Of a DNA stretch of 44,349 nucleotides, positions 12,421 through 21,512 are shown in pieces (position 1 is the stretch's first letter; each line of letters starts with the position of its first letter). Both the position numbers and the translations under genes were made by a program. The DNA is from Phoronis australis (taxonomy: Eukaryota; Phoronida; Phoronidae): assembly GCA_002633005.1 (NCBI GenBank), contig NMRA01000100.1, positions 425,789-470,137 on the forward strand, in the 5' to 3' direction. Below the pieces are notes generated by a model that was not told the DNA's origin, searched no databases, and saw nothing but the letters and a program-made list of their open reading frames with translations.

Positions 12421-13399
12421 CTGTTGAATAATCTTTTAGGAAAATGTACAAAAAACCGTTTTGTTAAGTGATTTGATGGGTGTGAGACCAACTGATCTAC
12501 AACGGCTTCCCGGTTTGCTTTGGAGTATAATAATGTATGGTTCCTCGGCAGTGAGACGTTCGATCATATCTTCATATAGTATGTTGTGTTAAGGCCGAAA
12601 CAACATTATTGGTTCTGGTCTTGAGTTTTGTCCACTTCTTCACAATTTAAGATCAGCCTGAAAGAGCAAAAATGATGCAGGATTTGTTTTCTCCAAACTC
12701 TCACCGTTTTCGAGTAGGGGTAGGAGTGTTGGCAGTCGCTTGACATGTCTTCTGTTTATCCCCATTGGCAAACGTGGAAATGGCGTCACAGTCTAACTTG
12801 TTGTGGCGAGCCGGAATCAAAATTTTTGAATTGCAAATTCAGCCACCACGCTGCTAGTAAGTTGTCATGGTGGTATATAAGTTTGTGTTCCGTATACACA
12901 TTTTGAAAGTTAATCTAAGGCAGGACTATACTTGAGAATCCAGGTTGACTACGACGGCACATAGCAATCTAGGGGTGGCAAGCCACACTTACCGCGGGCG
13001 CTCACCCTTACAACACAGCCCAAAAAACTCTTACCCTTCACAAATCCCTGTTACCACGGAACCAGAAATCACAGGCACTAGTACCACGTACGAGGAGTGT
13101 TTGCGTTGTGTGTTAACGCCGGGTTTGTGCGTGCGTGTTAAAAAGGCCTGGAACGCCAAAACTCGCAAATTTACCTTTTAAACAGATTGTGGTGAATCCA
13201 GTTCTTGGGGACCTTGGGAGTTATTCACGGTTAGTACAGTTATCACACAGAAAGTCGCCGAAATCATGTCCGGTTAAGTCAGTTGCAGAATATTGAGTGG
13301 TGCTCCAAAGAGTCGTCAGGGGGCACCCATGTTCCCACCATAACCCAAAAGCCGACAGCTTCGCCTACAAACCGTAACGCTTTTTAAGACCGGAGTTGA

Positions 13400-13432
13400 A
13401 TATATAAGAATATATTATATTATATTATATTG
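13400..13432. repeat. AT-rich simple repeat (TATAT/TATTA)
   Basis: A run of tatat and tatta units about 33 bases long. No other feature is attached to it. Confidence 0.7.
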
Positions 13433-15020
13433 TTGTCTACCAAATGCCACTGAATGTACTTAAACTTTGTATATCAGTATCATGCTTGGCTGACATGATC
13501 CTTTGTATTGTCTATTCTACTTCGTACTGTAGTCTTTCATTTGTAACTGGTTCTATTGTTCTCGTATTCCCCCACACTCTGTGTTTGTTCTACAATACAG
13601 AGATCCCTTGTTTTGTGTTTACCAACGATGGATGAAGCACATTCGGAGTATACATACTTTTTATGTCTTTATCTTACTTTTTATCTTGTCTCTCGGGACT
13701 CCACTTCATCAGTGTGGCGGAGCGACAAAAATACATTCAGAGTTTGGGAAATGAAGACATAGGATTATGAATAACTACAATTGTAGTGACGTATTGTAGA
13801 GGACATTCTGCTGTACTAGATTACCTGGAAGATTCATATTTATAGAGTCTTACATAATCTTAATAACTATTAGGTTCTCGGATGGACCTTCATGGAATTT
13901 GTCCTGTGTGTTACTGATGAGCTAAGCTTGCACAAGTGATAATGAATTATTTCGTATGCATCCTACATCGCCGAGGAAATATATTTAAAAATGGACGCTC
14001 CCCATTTATTTACCGTCTGTGGTGCACACGGTGGGCTCAAATCAATGTCCTGCATTGATCGTGTGCAATGTTGCAAGTGCTCCGAGCTGTTACCGTTAAC
14101 TACGTGGGAAACATTTCCCAGGCCCTCTGCCACTAATGAATGGTTTTGTTAATGTTGTTACCAAATACGGGTGTTATGTTAAATAGATAGACAAATAAAC
14201 AGGTGTTTTTGTATTCAAAATACTGAGTTATATACACAATAGTGAGGCCTGCAATCCTGAGAGACCAATCAGAAGGACGTTTTGGTTTCGGTTTAGAACG
14301 AATTTCGTGGAATTGCTTTTTCAGTGAAACCAAGGGGTCTGCTTAAATAATCAAACACCTTCGGGACGTGTTTATTTATTTTACGTCCAGCCAGGAAGAC
14401 GGATGGTTAACTCTGATTCTAGCTAAAGCTTGTGTCTCTCCTTTGCAAAAGGTAAGACTTGAATTTTATAATCTGATGACGCATAGCATACGCGTGCTGT
14501 AACTGAGGCAAAACTTCATTATCGCGATTCGTACACTGTCGCCCGTTTTATCCAACTTTTCAAAATTCTCCAACCACCTGTTCAGTATAATGTCTGTAAC
14601 AAAAAAATGCTTAGTGACTGTTCATGCATGAAAGAACCAAAACGAAATTGAGAAAATTGGGTCAAATTTCAATGCTTTATTTTTTCTTTTTACAATTTCA
14701 GGGAGAAAATTGCGTTGATTCTTCGTTTTGACGGAGAAAATCAAAACACTGCTTCTCTTGTTCGTTGTTTCCACATCACTTGCAGAGTGCACAGGTCAGA
14801 ACTCGAGAAAAATGAATAAATTTTAGACTTTTGTTTTACGCGATCAGTGAATAAGGGGGACAAAGAAGATCGTGGCGTATATACTTCTTGGGAATGCTAA
14901 CCTGAGAGTTATTCACTTCGAATGTTGCAAGAAGTTCTGGAAAATAATCACTATTTTTGAATCGCAGTCTCAATAAAATTCTTTCATCCCAAGACTGTTC
15001 AAATTTTCCGCCCCTAATGA

Positions 15021-15158
15021 CATGGGCGGCGCATCTTAAGGAGCTGGAGGAGCTATAGCCCACTTATTTCAGTGTTGCACCGACCAACTTGGGCGGCGCG
15101 CACCATCGGGGGCTGATGGGCTTTAGTCCCCACTTATTTCAGTGCTGCGCCGCCCATG
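15021..15158. mobile_element. Small inverted-repeat element, 13-bp perfect ends
   Basis: The sequence begins CATGGGCGGCGCA and ends with its exact reverse complement TGCGCCGCCCATG, 138 bases apart. Inside are two partial direct copies (ccacttatttcagtg-t/c-tgc), separated by a second GGGCGGCGCG block. This fits a short MITE-like or nested foldback element. I see no clear target-site duplication. Confidence 0.5.
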
Positions 15159-18100
15159 TATACTGTGAATGTGCCCAAATCATACCCAGTGAAATTTCCT
15201 AAGTGCATAATCGTCATTGTTTTGTTGACATCAACGGCCAAAGGTGACACTTTGAATGTTACACGTCAAATTTGGAGACAATCTTCTGAACTCCGCTCCG
15301 CCTCGGCTCTTTTCACATTTTTGTGATCTGGAAACCAACATATTGAACATCGGTGAAAGTTAATAGTATACAAGATTGTTGCTGAAGTCCAATGAACAGT
15401 TCTTAATTATCTTAATTAATTACTTTGCGTTGTTTTAATGTCCGGGTCCTCGTCTTCAGACTTAAGTAATTTTCTTCGTTTGAACACACTCTCTATTTGT
15501 ACTTCATTATTTTCAGCGCGTGTCAGCGAATATCGTTGTGTAAAATTGCTTTACATGAGGTTTCAATGAGTGTAAACAATTACAAATTCTAAGAAATAAA
15601 GATAAGCCTACTTACCACTTATATCGATTGACAGCCTTTCAAATTCCGACAAATTTCACGAGCAGGTTTCATAAGACAACCCCTTCGGTTTTCATTTGTA
15701 ATACCGGGAAATTTTTTAACTATTTTTTACTCCACGAGCCAACCTTTTTGCATTATGCTTTGCTATGAATAGTTGGCAAATGACGTCATTTTAGTTTCAT
15801 TTCACCTAGGTCACGCAACCTAGTCAAGGTATCTTTTGGCGTTAAATTACCCACGACACAGCCACTTTTGTATGCGTGTATTTAGACGGTGCAGGCCCAA
15901 AAATAGCGATTCAAACAAAACCAGTGTTTTTACTATCTTTATTGAAATAACTTCGTATGACCGTAGGCCCAAAGTTTAAATATACAGTGCAGTAGGTCTA
16001 CACTGTCAGGTGCGTTATAAACTGGATAGTAAATTGTGACACTTGAAAGCATGGTGGATGAATTTTAGAAGCGGGTATCTGGAGTTCTCATGAGAGATTC
16101 AAATTTGGATCTTGTGGGAGAATGACAAAAACGATCACTTAATAACTTACTTAACCGGAAGTTATTGGTACGCACTGCAAACTAACACAAATGTTAGAGG
16201 TAAATTAAGTGCCCCTCGTTGTTGGCTTACAAATAATGGCTCATCGGAGTACAAGCCCTTCTGAGTAACACTTTACGATGTTTATTGCGTGCTTACACCA
16301 AATTGGTCGGTACTCTTCGGAGTAATGAATCTCTGAAGTAAAGGCCCGATTGCGACTCCTGTCTAAGAATACTGTATCGCATTTATATATTTGAAGATAA
16401 TTTTCAAAACAATTTTAATAGTTTGATGATGTGTCAAAAATCATTTCGGGAGGTTTGGCTGTTTATGAACTTCGTGTCATATTTGGGCAAAGCGGCTGAC
16501 TGGTTGTTAAAGAAATCAACAGCATATTGGCAGAGACAGAAAACAAACTCGAGTTTGATGTCACTTTATGAGGTTCCAGTAATCTTGGCCCAGTTGTTGA
16601 ATCCCAAACCAGAGTGTTCTTAGTTAATTTTTAATTGCAACACAAGCCGGCTCTGCGCAAAAGCAGACTCAGTCGTTTTGATTCTCAAAAGTAATAACTA
16701 GACCTTTTTGCTTTTGCTTTGAGATAATCGTTGAGCACTTGCTTAGAGGTGCCGCGCCTCGACTTATGCTGCGGGCCCCGGTAGTTGCGTAATCCGGCCC
16801 GGCCTCTGTTCTCTATCCTAATTTGGTTTTCATATAATGTTAAGCACGCTGAAGTTCTACATCTGTTCAGGATGAATAATAGTGGCTATGCGAGGTTTCC
16901 TTTTAAAGCCTGTTTTCAACGGTAATACCTGAAAATTTGGTACCTACAGTGTGTTAAGAGCATCCCTCTGAGCCCAGTAGTGTTATAAATTGTCAAATGG
17001 AACGAACTGTTAGGCGTATTGGCTTGCTTTTGTCTACGTCACCGCGAGAATCACCTTTTAATTCAAACAGCTGCAAATAACACCCGCACGCAATGGTCTT
17101 TTATTCAGACCCCTATTCAATACAACCTTTTGTTGTTTGTGCTGGGATCTTGCGGTGACTCAACATGGCGCGAAAATATGGAACGCCCCTAGCTTCACCT
17201 CCTGACGGGTCTTTTCTGACACGTTACGAAACATCGAAGCCCTTCAGAGATGACTCGAACTGTAATTCCCAAATATGTCGAGTTACCGCCCCATTACTGA
17301 GCGACGAATAAGACGTTGTCGTTTGGTCAGCGATGACGTATCTTTCGAAGTCAGTTAGTTTACGCCCCAACTGACCCGACATCTGACTAGCCTAAAAGGT
17401 CATCAGCCATCCCACTTTGCATTTGACGAATAAGGGACAAGTTTACATGCTTACTTGTATTAATTAAATGAATCATAATTCTCATCTGTGGAGTTTAGCA
17501 CCTGCAAAAGTACAACTGTGGCTTCTGCGTTAGAATAGCATGTACAGTCAAAAATGTTATAAATGAAAGACTGTTTATCCAACTAAACGAGGGCAATGCT
17601 GCGAGTGACGAGGACTGGATGGCTGTGACCTTGGAGTGATTTTTACAATGCTGTGCCAACAGTTGTTGTGTCCTTGTAGGTTCTATTTGCTTGATCAGTG
17701 AAGATGTAGGTACAGTCTTGCTCAGTGGCAGTGCTGGCCATTTGTTATATCTTTTCTTTGTGTCCAATGGTCAGTGAAGACAGGGTATGCAGCAATAAGT
17801 TGTTTTTGTGAGAAAGTGGTGACCTGTTATTGTTTGTTTTTAAAGACCTAAAAAAGTAAAACGCATCAGTGACGCGTCAGCGTGTTAGAAATGACTCGTC
17901 CCGTGTCACAAAAAAGACCCGTCACAAGGTGACGCTAGTGGCGTTCCATACGAAAAGGCAGCTTCACTTCTTATTTGAGGGGCTTACATTTGCGTGATTG
18001 AACTCGCGTTTTCTTATTTTACAAAGGTTTTGCTAGAACTATCTGGTTAGCCCAATACATCTAAAATAACAAAATTCCGTTGAAGTTAGGCTTTAAGCGG

Positions 18101-18477
18101 GACTGAGTACCGTAGGTAGCACGGGGCTCGACGTTTGATGCAGGTCCATTGCTATCATTTTCACTTTGTGTGAGATTGACAGAGACCGTCTTTCGGGCTC
18201 ATTGCCCTTCTTGCTAGGACGCCGATACGGGCGTACCCGTTATTCAAATACATAGAGGATGGACACCAGAATACAAGGGGTTTCGGAGTCTTTTCATGCC
18301 GGTCTTACAATTGACTGGTATAATTAAGTTCCGCAGTGTCAAGTCCGCTAGGTAGGTAGTCTATAAGCTTCCACTTTAGTAAAGCAGGTGTTTTAGATTA
18401 ACTTGAGAACGGGTTATGTTACAGGAGAGTTGGTGACGACCGGTCACAGAGCAGAATTGTGTCATTTCTGAAGCCGA

Positions 18478-18705
18478 TCAAGGTTCAGCTAGCAGCCAAG
18501 TAATGTAGTCGACGATCGAGTCAGGCAATGCTAGCACATTCGTAACAGACATCGCGCAGACGGAAACAACAGCACACAAAATTCGTTTCTGGAGACCGTA
18601 GTGTAAGGTATCGTAATTTATTTTGGATGTGTTGCAAGAACCTTCTAATTCATGTGCTCTACTAGCCAACAGAGCTTTGATAGAGTAACGTTCTCGGGTG
18701 GCCAT
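18478..18705 (-). CDS. Hypothetical divergent ORF, copy A
   Basis: A 75-codon frame opens with an ATG in good context (aaagaaATGGCC) on the minus strand. Its start is about 265 bases from the ATG of the plus-strand exon at 18,971, so the two would share a promoter region. The first residues are MATRERYSIKALLASR; YSIKALL fits the eIF4E-binding pattern YxxxxL-hydrophobic. After residue 66 the two copies diverge because of a ten-base indel. The true coding part may therefore be a short first exon, or the frame may be non-coding. I recognise no family and found no downstream exon. Confidence 0.25.
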   Translation of the reverse strand: MATRERYSIKALLASRAHELEGSCNTSKINYDTLHYGLQKRILCAVVSVCAMSVTNVLALPDSIVDYITWLLAEP

Positions 18706-18970
18706 TTCTTTGTATGTCTTTTGCTGATCTAATTTTCAGATGTTTTCACTCTAGGTTCTTCACTCTTGTCGCAGGTGTAAGAGGTTGGCTACCTGTCTCT
18801 GTGCGTCACCATTTTCAATTTGACACAGACGCACACTGGCTTTTCAACCCGTGAAACACCAGTACATTCAGATTCTGGTCAACCTGATCTATCGCTTTTG
18901 CCTTCGATGTGTGATTGTCACTCTGCTATATCTTTTACACTTGTAGCGACGGCAAACGACACTCACTAAC

Positions 18971-19057
18971 ATGCTGAGGACGTCAATAAACCGAGCAGCA
19001 GTTGGAAGATCTGGTAAAATAGGCGCTCTCTATGACGTCAGATCAGATACATTTACG
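18971..19057 (+). CDS. Distal copy of SNTX-GTPase coding exon 1
   Basis: ATG at 18,971 opens 29 codons ending at the donor TTTACG|GTAGGC in phase 0. The residues GRSGKIGALYDVRSD match the short conserved N-terminal segment of stonustoxin-like (SNTX) domains, here followed by an intron. It is the same as the proximal exon at 20,110-20,196 and in the same phase, so it could serve as an alternative first exon with its own promoter. It could also be an assembly duplicate. A branch-point and acceptor-like string (tgctgatctaattttcag, ending about 18,740) suggests a possible 5' UTR intron upstream. Confidence 0.6.
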
Positions 19058-19613
19058 GTAGGCATCACGTGGGTCGAAGACTGAACNCAGCTTCATTTCT
19101 TATTTGTGGGGCTTACATTTGCGTGATTGAACTCGCGTTTTCTTATTTTACAAAGGTTTTGCTAGAACTATCTGGTTAGCCCAATACATCTAAAATAACA
19201 AAATTCCGTTGAAGTTAGGCTTTAAGCCGGACTGAGTACCGTAGGTAGCACGGGGCTCGACGTTTGATGCAGGTCCATTGCTATCATTTTCACTTTGGGT
19301 GAGATTGACAGAGACCGTCTTTCGGGCTCATTGCCCTTCTTGCTAGGACGCCGATACGGGCGTACCCGTTATTCAAATACATAGAGGCTGGACACCAGAA
19401 TACAAGGGGTTTCGGAGTCTTTTCACGCCGGTCTTTCAATTGACTGGTATAATTAAGTTCCGAAGTGTCAAGTCCGCTAGGTAGGTAGTTTAAAAGCTCC
19501 CACTTTAGTAAAGCAGGTGTTTTAGATTAACTTGAGAACGGGTTATGTTACAGGAGAGTTGGTGACGACCGGTCACAGAGCAGAATTGTCTCATTTCTGA
19601 AGCCGATCAAGGT

Positions 19614-19844
19614 TCAGCTAGCAGCCAAGTAATGTAGTCTGACGCAGTCGACGATCGAGTCAGGCAATACTAGCACATTCGTAACAGACATCGCGCAGAC
19701 GGAAACAATAGCACACAAAATTCGTTTCTGGAGACCGTAGTGTAAGGTATCGTAATTCATTTTGGATGTGTTGCAAGAACCTTCTAATTCATGTGCTCTA
19801 CTAGCCAACAGAGCTTTGATAGAGTAACGTTCTCGGGTGGCCAT
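19614..19844 (-). CDS. Hypothetical divergent ORF, copy B
   Basis: Copy of the frame at 18,478-18,705 with the same start (MATRERYSIKALL). The copies differ at three residues (I/M at 29, V/I at 46, A/V at 59) before the ten-base indel changes the C-terminus to 76 codons. The differences are few and mostly conservative, as expected simply from recent duplication. It could be exon 1 of a head-to-head gene. Coding status is unproven. Confidence 0.22.
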   Translation of the reverse strand: MATRERYSIKALLASRAHELEGSCNTSKMNYDTLHYGLQKRILCAIVSVCAMSVTNVLVLPDSIVDCVRLHYLAAS

Positions 19845-20109
19845 TTATTTGTATGTCTTTTGCTGATCTAATTTTCAGATGTTTTCACTCTAGGTTCTTC
19901 ACTCTTGTCGCAGGTGTAAGAGGTTGGCTACCTGTCTCTGTGCGTCACCATTTTCAATTTGACACAGACGCACACTGGCTTTTCAACCCGTGAAACACCA
20001 GTACATTCAGATTCTGGTCAACCTGATCTATCGCTTTTGCCTTCGATGTGTGATTGTCACTCTGCTATATCTTTTACACTTGTAGCGACGGCAAACGACA
20101 CTCACTAAC

Positions 20110-20196
20110 ATGCTGAGGACGTCAATAAACCGAGCAGCAGTTGGAAGATCTGGTAAAATAGGCGCTCTCTATGACGTCAGATCAGATACATTTACG
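20110..20196 (+). CDS. SNTX-GTPase gene, proximal coding exon 1
   Basis: Twenty-nine codons from ATG 20,110 to the donor ACG|GTAGGC at 20,196, phase 0. The segment GRSGKIGALYDVRSD corresponds to the strand that begins SNTX/MACPF-like domains. The next exon starts at 20,708 after the acceptor tttcttttttcacag, also phase 0, giving a 511-base intron and a continuous domain. Start choice: this ATG is the only one in frame before the conserved segment. Confidence 0.75.
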
Positions 20197-20707
20197 GTAG
20201 GCATCACGTGGGTCGAAGACTGAACAAAAACACTCAACTCGAAACAACTTGTTGCTGATTTCAGACGACAAGAGTTGACGTGACTTAAAAATTTTCCGAT
20301 CAAGGGTTGTTGGCCAGTATTACCACGTCGAACATTAGTGAAACAAGTAGCTACTGATCATTCATGTCTAAAATGTTTGTCGCTAGTCGTGTTTCATATT
20401 CGAAACCGTATAATCAGCATAACGAGTACTTACAACACCTAAGTTTGTACATTGGATCAGCTCACATGGATGTATGACATGTGGCCTATTAAGATTGGTC
20501 AATAGTTAGTTCTATTTCTTTCGACCGTTCAAATATTGCGTGCTGGTACGAAATAGAAGCTAGTCTGTTTAAATGAACAAATGTAGACAAATCTGTCGGG
20601 CGTTTCAGATCATATGGAAGTGCGGCCTCTGACAATATTGCTTTCCATCGTTCACCTGATGTCACCCTTGGGATCGGGTCTAAATTAGTATGTTTCTTTT
20701 TTCACAG

Positions 20708-21512
20708 CATGATTCACTGTTCACGCGAGATCTCGATGACGATAGTATCGAAAGTATGGAACATGGAGAAACATCAATCGAGATTGTACGGTCTGATAAC
20801 ACGGAGGACAAATTCCACGCCCTCAACATTGAAGCAGCTCTTCAGATTAGTCTTTTGGCTGGTCTTGTAAAACTCAAAGGGTCTGGGGCGTATATCAGTA
20901 ACGAAAAAAAGAGTGCCCGAGCACAAAGGATGACATTAATGTACAAGGTTACAACACAAATTGAAGAAATCCCACTGAGGCAACATAAAAGAAATTTTGA
21001 CAATGACGTTCTCATGGCAATTAAGAATAATAGCCTTGAAGCAACTCACGTGGTTGTTGGCATTGACTGGGGAGCAGTTTGCTCGATAACTTGTGAAAGT
21101 GAAAATTCGGAAGATCGTGAAGAAACCGCGGTGAAAGGAGAACTTGGAGTAGAATTAGAAAAATTCAAAACACTCCTCAGTGCTGGAGGTACAGGTAAAG
21201 CCGATTACAGTGACTCAAGCCAGCATAAAGGTGCAAGTTTCACGTTTAAGTGTAATTCGGACGTATCTCCAGTAGATAAAACACTTCCTTTTACATTTGA
21301 AGAAGCCTTGAGCTACGCCAAAAACCTTCCAGTTTGTATCCAGCATACCAATGGCGGGAAAGGTGTTCCATTGCTCTTTACACTAGTATCCCTTGACTCT
21401 GTAGTGAAGATGTGTTGCTTGCAGATCAATCTGCAGTTGAATTTCAGGTTTATTGAAGAAGACGCAATTAAAAGAACCGTACAGATAGCCGAAGAAATTA
21501 CAGCGCAAAAAA
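20708..21512 (+). CDS. SNTX-GTPase gene exon 2, SNTX/MACPF-like part
   Basis: Exon 2 starts after a strong acceptor (polypyrimidine tract then cacag, 20,707); the apparent Met at 20,690 lies in that tract. The encoded region has the hallmarks of the N-terminal stonustoxin domain: the IEAALQISLLAGLVKLKGSG segment followed by a repeated-strand region with THVVVGIDWGA. In the known SNTX structure this domain is a MACPF/perforin-like fold. The same domain occurs in many non-venom proteins of fish and invertebrates, and the PRY-SPRY domain of venom subunits is absent here, so a toxin role is unlikely. The frame is lost in an A6 run at 21,507-21,512 and continues 18 codons to a stop at 21,545. The downstream homology carries on in the next frame, so the break is a single-base frameshift (sequence error or real lesion). 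Confidence 0.75.

Larger units (their letters stand above)
12421..17958. other. No supported gene; intergenic with small repeats
   Basis: No recognisable exon in 5.5 kb. Open frames at 12,945-13,181 and 16,423-16,623 (plus) and 17,495-17,767 (minus) carry no known motif. An AT-rich simple repeat and a 13-bp-arm inverted-repeat element are listed separately. Stretches near 14,350-15,000 and 16,630-17,450 look like unique non-coding DNA. Confidence 0.55.
17959..19086 (+). repeat. Tandem duplication, copy A (1,128 bp)
   Basis: This block is repeated almost exactly at 19,088-20,225. The junction is a single N at 19,087. Both copies run from CAGCTTCA to GACTGAAC. Differences are scattered single bases plus ten extra bases (about 19,641) in copy B. 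Each copy contains the first coding exon of the downstream SNTX-GTPase gene and a divergent minus-strand frame. It may be a true tandem duplication or two haplotypes laid end to end by the assembler. The lone N at the exact junction favours the second. Confidence 0.9.
19088..20225 (+). repeat. Tandem duplication, copy B (1,138 bp)
   Basis: Second copy of the block at 17,959-19,086, same orientation. It is ten bases longer because of an insertion (about 19,641-19,650) that lies in the divergent minus-strand frame. This copy is adjacent to exon 2 of the SNTX-GTPase gene and so holds the proximal first exon and its presumed promoter. Confidence 0.9.

Noticed and set aside
12945-13181. 78-codon frame after the repeat-protein gene, possible extra exon
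   Set aside because: The upstream gene already has a complete C-terminus and poly(A) signal, and the peptide is unrecognised.
19033-19040. TGACGTCA, a perfect CRE-like palindrome, also in copy B
   Set aside because: It lies inside coding exon 1 (tyrosine-aspartate-valine codons) and is explained by protein coding.
20690-20707. Apparent start MFLFSQ for the SNTX exon
   Set aside because: These codons are the polypyrimidine tract and cag of a 3' splice site. The real N-terminus comes from the exon at 20,110.
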